A stretch of 60,175 nucleotides of DNA from positions 1-60,175 of the forward strand of contig VOIU01000021.1 of assembly GCA_007896885.1 (NCBI GenBank). Direction: 5' to 3'. The first letter of the stretch is position 1; every line of letters starts with the position of its first letter. Both the position numbers and the translations under genes were made by a program. The DNA comes from Bacteroidaceae bacterium HV4-6-C5C (GTDB lineage Bacteria; Bacteroidota; Bacteroidia; Bacteroidales; Bacteroidaceae). Below, in pieces: positions 28,306 through 37,040 of this stretch. Under the pieces are notes generated by a model. That model saw only the letters and a program-made list of their open reading frames with translations, did no database searches and was not told where the DNA came from.

Positions 28306-29896
28306 CAAACCTAAATATATAGAATGGTTACTGACAGGGACAGGCTTTTTAGCATTGTTTCTCTTTTTTTATTTGCTGCTTCCTTATCATCTTTTTCATC
28401 GAGAGCAAACGCAACTTTTCTTGTTTTCTACTGAAATGCTTGTAAAGTACGCAAGTCATCCGGCTGCATTAGCTTGTTTTATAGGTGATTTTCTTACTCA
28501 ATTTTTTTATTATGAAGGGGTGGGGCCTGCTATAATGGCATTTATATTGATTTTTCTAGGCGTAGTCGTATATCATCTAATAGCTCCTTATATTACTCGT
28601 TGGGCATGGGTACCAACTGTAATGATAGTGCTCTGGGAAACGGGTAGACAATCCGGGCTGGCTTATCCGCTCTCTTCCTCAATTGCGCTAATAGGTGGAG
28701 GAGTCATTGCATTATGTTGCCGTAGATATATGCGAGCTTCTTGGAAACTTACCCTTCCTTTAGGATTCATTGCGATAGGTGCTAGCTATTATATGTTTGG
28801 TTATGGTGTTTGTCTTACCGCTCTTTTTTTGTTTCATTGCCGGAATATTTGGGTTTCAATATTATTGGTTATTGAAGCTCTGATTTTTCCTTCGATTTTG
28901 CGTAATACCTATCTATTTACATTGAAACAAGCTTATTCTTATCCAGCGACTTCATGGTATAATTTTCCAGATAGAGATCGTGAACATTTATTGGCTATTG
29001 ATACGGAAATGTATTTCGGCCGTTTTGATAAAGTCGAAGCGATTTTAGCAAGAGGAAATTTTCATGCTCCGTTTGCCACTTATTATTATAACCTTTTAAA
29101 TGCTCGCCAAGGATTATTACCTCATAATCTGATGGCGTTTTATCAACCAGCTTCGTTTGGTTTGTTCCTTCCTGTGGTACCTACTTCCACCTACATTACA
29201 ATTTACGCCGCAAATGAATTGTGGTTTTCACTGGGGGACATGACAATGGCAGAACATGCAGCAATATTAGGCATGATTTTTTCACCAAATCACACAGGGG
29301 TACGTGCCATAAAACGTTTAGCAGAGATAAATCTAATAAATGGAGATAGAGTCGCTGCTATGAAATATCTCAGAATATTAGAAAAAACATTTTGTTACAG
29401 AAATTGGGCGGCACAGCGTATTGCCGGGAATCAAACGCTGAAAATTAAGAGATGGCTCGAACAAAAGAGATTATTATTGCCGGCAACAGATACCCTACGT
29501 CTTTCCAAAGATATTTCGCTCTCTTTGCGACAATTGCTCTATGCAAATCCTGAAAATAATATGGCACGCGATTATTTATTTTGCTATGATCTATTAAATA
29601 AAGATATTAGCGCTTTTGCTAAAGATTATCAAAAGTTTGCATTTGTAGGAATGCCTGATAGAATTTATGCAGAGGCTTTGCTTATCTATCTTGCCGGGAG
29701 TAAGGCCTCTTCGGAAGATGTGAAGAAATGGAGAATACCTGCTCATATATTGAATGAATTTCGTGAATATACCAGGCTTTATGAAAGAAATAGTGGAAAT
29801 GGTGCTTCTCTGAAAGCAAAATATGGGAATACATATTGGTATTACTTTCATTACGCAACAATGACTAGAAATAAAGAAGAGAAAAGCGGCAAATGA
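28295..29896 (+). CDS. Polytopic membrane protein, DUF6057-like (copy 1)
   Basis: A 533-residue protein: roughly seven or eight membrane segments in the first ~220 residues, then a soluble helical region. I believe it belongs to the family annotated DUF6057; function unknown. Shared with the second copy (31367-33136) are REQTQLFLF near TM1, FIGDFLTQFFYYEG between TM2 and TM3, AEINLINGDRVAAMKYL in a TPR-like repeat, and the C-terminal LKAKYGNTYWYYF. The start at 28295 overlaps the previous gene by 11 bp; an upstream in-frame ATG exists at 28274. The next gene overlaps by ATGA. Confidence 0.7.
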   Translation: MKTNKPKYIEWLLTGTGFLALFLFFYLLLPYHLFHREQTQLFLFSTEMLVKYASHPAALACFIGDFLTQFFYYEGVGPAIMAFILIFLGVVVYHLIAPYITRWAWVPTVMIVLWETGRQSGLAYPLSSSIALIGGGVIALCCRRYMRASWKLTLPLGFIAIGASYYMFGYGVCLTALFLFHCRNIWVSILLVIEALIFPSILRNTYLFTLKQAYSYPATSWYNFPDRDREHLLAIDTEMYFGRFDKVEAILARGNFHAPFATYYYNLLNARQGLLPHNLMAFYQPASFGLFLPVVPTSTYITIYAANELWFSLGDMTMAEHAAILGMIFSPNHTGVRAIKRLAEINLINGDRVAAMKYLRILEKTFCYRNWAAQRIAGNQTLKIKRWLEQKRLLLPATDTLRLSKDISLSLRQLLYANPENNMARDYLFCYDLLNKDISAFAKDYQKFAFVGMPDRIYAEALLIYLAGSKASSEDVKKWRIPAHILNEFREYTRLYERNSGNGASLKAKYGNTYWYYFHYATMTRNKEEKSGK

Positions 29897-31362
29897 ATAA
29901 GATAATAATATATATATTAGTGTTTATTGGATTCAGTCTTTTTCTACAAGGATGTGTCCCTTTTCCTAAGGATGTAAAGGCATCTGGGCATTCTTTAGAG
30001 ATTTATCCTGAATACCAAAATGTAGCTGTTCCTTATAATATAGCTCCTTTAAATTTTCTTCTCAGAAATGAAGGTGTTGATGCTATATATGTTAGGATTA
30101 AGGGATTATCGGATAGTTTAATAATAAACAATCGAGGTAATAAAGCCACTTTCCCATTAAAGTCTTGGCATTCTCTTTTAAAGAAAGAGAAAGGACATCT
30201 CTTAAAAATAACAGTTATTGCTCGGGTAAATGGGGGCTGGCTGCAATATCCGTCTTTTGAGTGGCGAATTATAGGGGAACCTCTCGACGCTTACATTAGT
30301 TATCGTTTGATAGAACCCGGATATGAAGTATGGAATAAGTTACAGATTCGTGAGCGGTGTATTGAGAACTTTAAAGAAACAGTGATTGCTGATAATAATT
30401 TAGCGGATGGGCAATGCATGAATTGTCATATATATGGAGGAAATAATGGTGACTTATCCTTATTCCATATACGTGGTAAAAGTGGGGGTACCATCTTAAA
30501 TCGTAAGGGGATATTACGTAAGCTCAATCTGAAAACCGATCGGATGATTTCTCCTGCAATTTATGGTAGTATTCATCCTAGTGGACGGCTAGGAGTCTTT
30601 TCTACTAATATTATTATTCCGGCATTTCATACTTTAGCTAATCGTCGCTTGGAAGTATATGACACAGTCTCGGATCTAGTCGTCGCGGATTTTGATAACA
30701 ATAGAATCATAACTTCTCCTTTGGTTACACAAACCGAGTCACTAGAGACGTTCCCTACTTTTTCTTCTGATGGGCGATGGGTGTATTTTTGTTCCGCACC
30801 GAAGGTTAATTTGCCTGACAGTATAAAGAACCTACGTTATTCTTTATGTCGGATAAGATTTGATCAAAAGAAAATGAAATGGGGAAATAGTATTGATACG
30901 ATTTGGAATGCACGGCTTATGAAACATTCTGTTTGCTTTCCGAAAGTGTCTCCAGATGGACGCTTCATATTGTATACTGTAGCCGATTATGGAACATTTC
31001 CCATTTGGCATCGAGAGACAGATTTGCAGATGATGGACCTGAATACAAGGCAGATTAATGATTTAAGAGCGGTGAATTCTGATAGATCGGACACTTACCA
31101 TAGTTGGAGTTCTAACAGTCATTGGTTTGCATTCGCATCTAAAAGAGGAGACGGACAGTATGGACGAATATATTTTGCTTATATTGATTCAAAGGGGAAA
31201 GCCTATAAACCATTTGTCCTCCCTCAGTCAGATCCGGAAAACGATGATTTGAATCTGAAATCTTATAATATACCGGAGCTAACAAGGACGCCGGTACAAT
31301 TTAATGCAATGGATATTGAACGAATAGTGAAGAAATCTAATGTCGAGAATTTTAAAGAATAA
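29893..31362 (+). CDS. Beta-propeller (PD40/TolB-like) lipoprotein with a CxxCH haem motif (copy 1)
   Basis: A 489-residue lipoprotein (lipobox FLQGC, Cys21). Residues ~35-130 are a conserved beta domain (EIYPEYQNVAVPYNIAPLNF). CMNCH at 175-179 is a canonical c-type haem-attachment motif, with FHIRGKSGG following. Residues ~215-470 contain TolB/PD40-type blades: IHPSGRLGVFSTN, FPTFSSDGRWVYFCS, FPKVSPDGRFILYTVADYG, WSSNSHWFAFASKRGDG. The protein would sit in the periplasm or on the outer membrane carrying one haem. The role is unknown; redox signalling or electron transfer are guesses. Start overlaps the previous stop (ATGA). Confidence 0.75.
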   Translation: MNKIIIYILVFIGFSLFLQGCVPFPKDVKASGHSLEIYPEYQNVAVPYNIAPLNFLLRNEGVDAIYVRIKGLSDSLIINNRGNKATFPLKSWHSLLKKEKGHLLKITVIARVNGGWLQYPSFEWRIIGEPLDAYISYRLIEPGYEVWNKLQIRERCIENFKETVIADNNLADGQCMNCHIYGGNNGDLSLFHIRGKSGGTILNRKGILRKLNLKTDRMISPAIYGSIHPSGRLGVFSTNIIIPAFHTLANRRLEVYDTVSDLVVADFDNNRIITSPLVTQTESLETFPTFSSDGRWVYFCSAPKVNLPDSIKNLRYSLCRIRFDQKKMKWGNSIDTIWNARLMKHSVCFPKVSPDGRFILYTVADYGTFPIWHRETDLQMMDLNTRQINDLRAVNSDRSDTYHSWSSNSHWFAFASKRGDGQYGRIYFAYIDSKGKAYKPFVLPQSDPENDDLNLKSYNIPELTRTPVQFNAMDIERIVKKSNVENFKE

Positions 31363-31366
31363 GCTC

Positions 31367-33136
31367 ATGGATAAGTTTTTGAATAAATATTGGAAGATAA
31401 TTCTTACAGCCATAATGGGTGTAGGTATCTATATCTTTTTTGCCTTTTACTATTTCGGACATCTTTATTATCAGGAACAACTTCAGTTGTTTATCTTTGA
31501 TTTTGATTATTGGAAAGAAAGGATAGCAGTTCCGGGAGGATTTGCCGATTATATTGCGGAGTTTCTAGTACAGTTCTATTATTATGCTTCGACGGGTGCT
31601 TTAATTATTTCATTGTTGTTGATTTCAATCCAGCTTATTTTTTGGAGAATCATGAGGAAGGAAAATCTTCTGGATACTTATTATCCCGTTTCCTTTATCC
31701 CTGCTTTTGCCCTTGTTTTTTATTATTGTGACGAGCATGCTTTACTGTCTTTTACCATAGCCTTGTTAATCGTATTATGTGCCACATTAAAGTATACCAA
31801 ATTTAATAAAGATTGGAAAAAGATCATTTATTTGTTCTTTATGTTGCCTTTTTTATATGGATTGGCAGGTCCTGTACATTTTGTGTTTTTAGGGTGGTTA
31901 GTATTGCATGAGCTATTTAAATTATTCGATAGAAAGAAAGTCGGAAAAGCCCTGATAGTGCTTTTCCTCGCTATATTATATGGAATTGCTTGCCCTTTAT
32001 TCTCAAGCTATTTTATACAATACCCCTTGTACCGATTATTCGGAGGTATTAATTATTATCGTTTTCCCTCTAGCATCTCTTTTGTTGAAATCGTCATTAT
32101 ATTGTCTTTAATTTTACTGCCATTTATATTAAGAATACTGCCTAATTCAGAGAAGAAAAGACGAATAACTATTGTTGTTCAACTTACTTTCCTTATTTTG
32201 ATTGGATGGTCTTCCTTTCATTTTGCTTGCGATATGAATAAGGAAGAGGCCATGAGATATGATTATTGGGTTAAGAAGAGTATGTGGAATAAGATAATCT
32301 CGGCAGCCGAGAAAAAAACACCAGATTCCCCTTTTACGGTGACTTGTTTGAACCTGGCATTAGCAAAGACCGGGCAGTTGGGTGATCGTATGTTCGAATT
32401 TTACCAGAATGGCACGGAGGGTTTATTACCTGAATTTCAGCGTGATTTCATCTCTCCTTTACCCACAGGAGAGGCTTTTTACCAATTAGGCATGATTAAT
32501 ACGGCCCAGCGGTTTGCTTTTGAAGCTATGGAGGCTATTCCTAATTTTCGGAAAAGTAGTCGTTGTTATAAACGCTTGGCCGAAACAAACATTATTAACG
32601 GTCAGTACAAAGTAGCCTCTAAATATTTGCAGGCATTAAGTAAAACCCTGTTTTATCGTTCATGGGCGAAAGATGCAATGACATACCTCTATAATGAGAA
32701 TAAAATAAACTCACATCCGGAATGGGGACGGCTCAGGCAATTGCGATATACAGACGACTTCCTATTTAGCGATAAGGAGATAGAAGTGATGTTGGGCTTG
32801 TTGGTAGAGCATAACTATAAAAATAAGATGGCTTTCGAATACATGTTAGCCTATGTACTTGAAAAGAAGGATATTCCGACTTTTATGAAATATTATCCTT
32901 TAGGCAAGAAATTAGGATATGATCATATCCCACGTAGTTATCAAGAAGCTCTGGTATATGTGTGGACACAATCCCATCCATCTTTTCAGGGGATGCCGTG
33001 GAGTATTTCTCCACAAATAATGGAAGCAATTGCCGATTTTGCGAGAATATATACTCAACAGCCCAATTCGGAATCAATGTTGAAAGCGAAATACGGTGGT
33101 ACATATTGGTATTATTATTTATTCAGAAATAATTGA
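31367..33136 (+). CDS. Polytopic membrane protein, DUF6057-like (copy 2)
   Basis: A 589-residue paralogue of the membrane protein at 28295, with the same layout of N-terminal membrane helices (about nine) and a C-terminal helical/TPR-like region. Shared motifs: QEQLQLFIF, YIAEFLVQFYYYAS, AETNIINGQYKVASKYL, LKAKYGGTYWYYY. Distances between the shared motifs are similar in both, while the sequence is strongly diverged, so the duplication is old or the two copies bind different partners. The ATG at 31367, 4 bp after the preceding stop, was chosen over a start inside the preceding gene. Confidence 0.7.
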   Translation: MDKFLNKYWKIILTAIMGVGIYIFFAFYYFGHLYYQEQLQLFIFDFDYWKERIAVPGGFADYIAEFLVQFYYYASTGALIISLLLISIQLIFWRIMRKENLLDTYYPVSFIPAFALVFYYCDEHALLSFTIALLIVLCATLKYTKFNKDWKKIIYLFFMLPFLYGLAGPVHFVFLGWLVLHELFKLFDRKKVGKALIVLFLAILYGIACPLFSSYFIQYPLYRLFGGINYYRFPSSISFVEIVIILSLILLPFILRILPNSEKKRRITIVVQLTFLILIGWSSFHFACDMNKEEAMRYDYWVKKSMWNKIISAAEKKTPDSPFTVTCLNLALAKTGQLGDRMFEFYQNGTEGLLPEFQRDFISPLPTGEAFYQLGMINTAQRFAFEAMEAIPNFRKSSRCYKRLAETNIINGQYKVASKYLQALSKTLFYRSWAKDAMTYLYNENKINSHPEWGRLRQLRYTDDFLFSDKEIEVMLGLLVEHNYKNKMAFEYMLAYVLEKKDIPTFMKYYPLGKKLGYDHIPRSYQEALVYVWTQSHPSFQGMPWSISPQIMEAIADFARIYTQQPNSESMLKAKYGGTYWYYYLFRNN

Positions 33137-33141
33137 AAGTG

Positions 33142-34611
33142 ATGAAAAGAAACTTTTTATATAGTTTGATATTTGCCGTGGTCATTACATCATGCTCCGA
33201 CAGAGTAAAGTCTCCTGAGTTAATCGGGTCACTACCGAAAATATACCCGGACTATACAGGAGTGACAATCCCTGCTTCGATAGCCCCTCTGAACTTTGAT
33301 TTTGTTGGAGGGGAGTGCGATCGGATAGATGTGACAATCACCGGCTCTAGAAAAGGGATTCTGCATATTAATGCCAGTAAAGTCTTGCTCCCTGAAGAGG
33401 AATGGAGTCACTTGTTGACAGAGAATAAAGATGGGAACCTGACTTTTGTGGTCTGCGTGAAGCAACAAGGCAAGTGGAAAAAGTACCGCCCTTTTTCTAT
33501 TTATGTATGTTCTTATCCTGTAGATCGTTATCTGGTATATCGTAAAATAGCTCCAGGATATGAGGTTTATAGTAAAATGGGAATTTATCAGCGTGATCTT
33601 CACTCTTTCAAGGAGAAAGCTCTTTTGGAGAACACTCTTGTCCCCGGCATGTGCGTGAATTGTCATTCTTTTAATAAAACCAATCCGGATTATTTGAGTC
33701 TTCATATCCGTGGAAGTCACGGGGCTACATTAATGAGGACAGATAAGCACATGGAATTTCTAAATACAAAAACCGACTCCACTTTGTCTGCTTGTGTTTA
33801 TCCTTATTGGCATCCCACGGGTAAATATATAGCTTATTCTGTTAATAACACACGTCAGGCCTTTCATGTCGTAAGGAACGAAAGGATTGAAGTTCTTGAT
33901 TTAGCATCGGACGTTATTGTTTATCACCCGCAGACACATGAAATACTGCGGAGCCCTTTGTTGCAAAGAAAAGAAGCTTATGAAACCTTTCCGGTATTTT
34001 CTTCCGACGGTCGTAAGCTTTACTTCTGTTCATCTCCCGCTAAAGACTTACCTCATGATTATAAACAAGTAAAATACAGTCTGTGTAGTATTGATTTTGA
34101 TCCTGTAAATGGTACTTTTGGCGAACGGGTTGATACAATAGTGAATGCTGTGAAAATGGATAAAAGCATTTCATTCCCCAGGCCATCATATGATGGCAGG
34201 TATATCATGTTTACGCTGTCCGACTATGGGAATTTCTCTATTTGGCATAAGGAGGCTGATCTCTGGCTTTTAGATTTAAAGAATGGCAATGTGATTCGTC
34301 CATTATCTGAAGTCAACAGTGATAATACTGAAAGTTTTCACAATTGGAGTAGTGAGTCGCATTGGTTTGTTTTCAGTAGTCGCCGTGATGATGGATTATA
34401 TACTCGCCTTTATTTAGCTTGTATTGATAATAAGGGTAAAATAAGTAAACCCTTTATGCTTCCCCAAGAAAACCCGGAAGAATATTATACCAATTCCGTT
34501 TATTCATACAATACTCCTGATTTTGCCAGTAAACCTGTTCTAATGGATATTTCAAAGGTTAGGGAAGGCATTATATCGGATAAACGCCAGCATGTACAAA
34601 TCAGAAAATAG
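33142..34611 (+). CDS. Beta-propeller lipoprotein with a CxxCH haem motif (copy 2)
   Basis: A 489-residue paralogue of the protein at 29893: lipobox VITSC, N-terminal KIYPDYTGVTIPASIAPLNF, haem motif CVNCH at 171-175 followed by LSLHIRGSHGAT, and propeller blades with FPVFSSDGRKLYFCSS, FPRPSYDGRYIMFTLSDYG and WSSESHWFVFSSRRDDG. Identity to copy 1 is high around the haem motif and the blades, showing both are constrained there. The ATG at 33142 is 5 bp after the preceding stop; the TTG at 33133 is less likely. Last gene of the five-gene unit; the GH26 promoter follows. Confidence 0.75.
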   Translation: MKRNFLYSLIFAVVITSCSDRVKSPELIGSLPKIYPDYTGVTIPASIAPLNFDFVGGECDRIDVTITGSRKGILHINASKVLLPEEEWSHLLTENKDGNLTFVVCVKQQGKWKKYRPFSIYVCSYPVDRYLVYRKIAPGYEVYSKMGIYQRDLHSFKEKALLENTLVPGMCVNCHSFNKTNPDYLSLHIRGSHGATLMRTDKHMEFLNTKTDSTLSACVYPYWHPTGKYIAYSVNNTRQAFHVVRNERIEVLDLASDVIVYHPQTHEILRSPLLQRKEAYETFPVFSSDGRKLYFCSSPAKDLPHDYKQVKYSLCSIDFDPVNGTFGERVDTIVNAVKMDKSISFPRPSYDGRYIMFTLSDYGNFSIWHKEADLWLLDLKNGNVIRPLSEVNSDNTESFHNWSSESHWFVFSSRRDDGLYTRLYLACIDNKGKISKPFMLPQENPEEYYTNSVYSYNTPDFASKPVLMDISKVREGIISDKRQHVQIRK

Positions 34612-34627
34612 AATTAGCACGCAAAGG

Positions 34628-34672
34628 GATAAAATAGTATCATAATCTCTGAAACCGGTCGACTATTTTTGT
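34628..34672 (+). promoter_or_regulatory. PUL promoter of GH26-GH130-symporter with regulon element
   Basis: GATAAAATAGTATC (34628-34641), identical over all 14 bases to the GH5 copy, followed after exactly 22 bp by the -7 box TATTTTTGT (34664-34672), 22 bp before the GH26 ATG. Confidence 0.74.
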
Positions 34673-34694
34673 ACCAATAATAAGGGCTTATACG

Positions 34695-35816
34695 ATGAAA
34701 AACATGCGGATTTATAAAATAAAGAACCTTTTAGGAGGATTATCTTTAGTTTCTTTGGTAGCATACGGGTCGGTAAAGAATGAGGTGCATCCCAATGTGA
34801 GTTCTCTGCGTACTCCCAAGACTGAAAAACTGCTTGCTAGCTTGAAAAGCATCCCTTCGAAAGGTGTAATGTTCGGTCATCATGATGATACCGTATACGG
34901 TATCGGTTGGGAAGGCGAAGCAGGGCGGTCTGATGTTAAAAGTGTATGCGGCGATTATCCTGCCGTCATTAGTTTTGACCTTGGTAATTTGGAGTTAGGA
35001 GATACTGCTAATTTAGATAAGGTTCCTTTCAGTCGAATCAGGAAGGAAATTCTGAACCAATATTGTCGGGGAGGAATGGTTTCTTTAAGCTGGCATTTAC
35101 GTAACCCCTTGACAGGTGGTGATGCCTGGGATGTTAAAGATACCACAGTGGTTAAATCAATCCTGCCGGGAGGAATAAATCATACTAAATTTTTAGGCTG
35201 GTTGTCAAGAGTGGCTTCTTTTATAAATTCTCTTCAAACGTCGTCCGGTGTAAAAGTCCCTGTCCTCTTCCGTCCTTGGCACGAGCATACAGGGAGTTGG
35301 TTTTGGTGGGGCGAAAAGCTATGTACTGCTTCCGATTATAAACAATTATGGCGAATGACGGTAGAGACTCTTCGGACAAAGGGAGTGGATAATGCCCTCT
35401 ATGCTTATTCCACAGGCGACTGTCAGACTACTGCACAATATTTGGAACGTTATCCGGGGGATGATGCTATTGATGTCTTAGGCTTTGATACTTATCAGTT
35501 TGATCGCGACCAATATTTGTCTACCATGGCAAAATCACTTGCTGTATTGGATAGTGTGGGAAAAGCTCATCATAAAGTTATTGCTATAACAGAGACGGGA
35601 TATGAAGGAATAAAAGATCCGAAGTGGTGGACTGAAACACTGTTGCCGGCTATCGGAAATTATCCAATATCCTATGTGCTGGTGTGGCGAAATGCTCGTG
35701 AACGAGTCACTCATTTCTACGCGCCTTATCCGGGACAGGTATCTGCAGACGATTTTATGACCTTCTATAAAAATCCGCGAACCCTATTTGCTTCTGACGT
35801 GGATTTGTATAAATAA
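34695..35816 (+). CDS. GH26 beta-mannanase
   Basis: A 373-residue family 26 hydrolase. GHHDDTVYGIGWEG and SFDLGNLELG form the start of the barrel, acid/base E197 lies in RPWHEHTGSWFWWG and nucleophile E300 in AITETGYEG, all characteristic of GH26 endo-mannanases. The N-terminus is a signal peptide with no lipobox cysteine, so a periplasmic or released enzyme is likely. It would yield mannobiose from beta-1,4-mannan, feeding the next genes. The order GH26, GH130, symporter, epimerase matches the mannan catabolic cluster described for Bacteroides fragilis. Confidence 0.92.
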   Translation: MKNMRIYKIKNLLGGLSLVSLVAYGSVKNEVHPNVSSLRTPKTEKLLASLKSIPSKGVMFGHHDDTVYGIGWEGEAGRSDVKSVCGDYPAVISFDLGNLELGDTANLDKVPFSRIRKEILNQYCRGGMVSLSWHLRNPLTGGDAWDVKDTTVVKSILPGGINHTKFLGWLSRVASFINSLQTSSGVKVPVLFRPWHEHTGSWFWWGEKLCTASDYKQLWRMTVETLRTKGVDNALYAYSTGDCQTTAQYLERYPGDDAIDVLGFDTYQFDRDQYLSTMAKSLAVLDSVGKAHHKVIAITETGYEGIKDPKWWTETLLPAIGNYPISYVLVWRNARERVTHFYAPYPGQVSADDFMTFYKNPRTLFASDVDLYK

Positions 35817-35834
35817 CAATGATAGAATTATTAT

Positions 35835-37013
35835 ATGGGAACTTTTAAAGATGAAGTCTTGACTTTGTTTCAGGGCTATGAGGAATTAATTGCTCTAAAA
35901 AATGAGCCGGTATTAGAGAATAACGGTATTTTTACCCGATATAAGAATCCGGTACTGACTGCGGCTCATACTCCGGTATTTTGGCGTTACGATTTGAATG
36001 AAAAGACAAATCCTCATTTGATGGAACGTATCGGGATGAATGCAACCATGAATTCCGGAGCGATGAAATGGAATGGTAAATACTTGTTGGTGGTCAGGGT
36101 AGAGGGTGTCGATCGGAAATCCTTTTTTGCTATAGCCGAAAGCCCCAACGGAGTTGATAACTTTCGTTTCTGGGACTATCCTGTTACAATGCCTGAGGAT
36201 GTGATTCCGGCAACCAATATATATGATATGCGCTTGACTGTGCATGAAGACGGGTGGATATATGGTATCTTCTGTGCAGAACGTCATGATAATACTGCTC
36301 CTGCCGGTGATCTTTCATCTGCTACGGCTACAGCAGCCATCGCCCGAACGAAAGACTTGAAAACTTGGGAACGTTTACCTGATTTGAAGACAAAGAGCCA
36401 GCAGCGTAATGTCGTACTTCATCCCGAATTTATAGAAGGAAAATATGCCCTTTATACCCGTCCTCAAGATGGTTTTATAGACGCCGGTAGCGGTGGTGGT
36501 ATCGGCTGGGCACTTGTTGAAGATATGACTCAGGCGGAAGTAATGGAAGAGAAAATTATAGATTCACGCTTTTACCATACTATCAAGGAAGTGAAGAACG
36601 GTGAGGGGCCACATCCTATTAAAACGTCAAAAGGTTGGCTGCATCTTGCTCATGGAGTACGGGCTTGTGCTGCCGGTTTGCGTTACGTACTGTATATGTA
36701 TATGACATCATTGGAAGATCCGACCAAAGTGGTTGCTTCGCCCGCCGGATATTTTATGGCTCCTGAAGGTGAAGAACGTATTGGCGATGTAAGTAATGTC
36801 TTATTTTCCAACGGATGGATAGCCGATGAAGATGGTAAAGTTTTTATTTATTACGCTTCTTCTGATACCCGTATGCATGTGGCAACTTCTACTTTAGATA
36901 AGTTGGTGGATTATTGTATGAATACTCCGGCTGACGGTTTAAAGAGTTCGGCTTCGGTGGAAACATTGAAAAAAATGATCAGTCATAACTTGAATCTGAT
37001 GAGTAAACTGTAA
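35835..37013 (+). CDS. mgp: GH130 4-O-beta-D-mannosyl-D-glucose phosphorylase
   Basis: A 392-residue five-bladed propeller phosphorylase without a signal peptide, hence cytoplasmic. It converts mannosyl-beta-1,4-glucose and phosphate to mannose-1-phosphate and glucose. Sequence features match the GH130 subfamily 1 enzymes of Bacteroides: NPVLTAAHTPVFWRYD, MNSGAMKWNGKYLLVVRVEG, the catalytic aspartate D131 in IYDMRLT, and GPHPIKTSKGWLHLAHGVR for phosphate/substrate binding. Residue 131 is the same number as the catalytic Asp reported for the B. fragilis enzyme. It works with the 2-epimerase two genes downstream. Confidence 0.93.
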   Translation: MGTFKDEVLTLFQGYEELIALKNEPVLENNGIFTRYKNPVLTAAHTPVFWRYDLNEKTNPHLMERIGMNATMNSGAMKWNGKYLLVVRVEGVDRKSFFAIAESPNGVDNFRFWDYPVTMPEDVIPATNIYDMRLTVHEDGWIYGIFCAERHDNTAPAGDLSSATATAAIARTKDLKTWERLPDLKTKSQQRNVVLHPEFIEGKYALYTRPQDGFIDAGSGGGIGWALVEDMTQAEVMEEKIIDSRFYHTIKEVKNGEGPHPIKTSKGWLHLAHGVRACAAGLRYVLYMYMTSLEDPTKVVASPAGYFMAPEGEERIGDVSNVLFSNGWIADEDGKVFIYYASSDTRMHVATSTLDKLVDYCMNTPADGLKSSASVETLKKMISHNLNLMSKL

Positions 37014-37040
37014 ATTTGATACTCTGCAAAGCGAATAACC

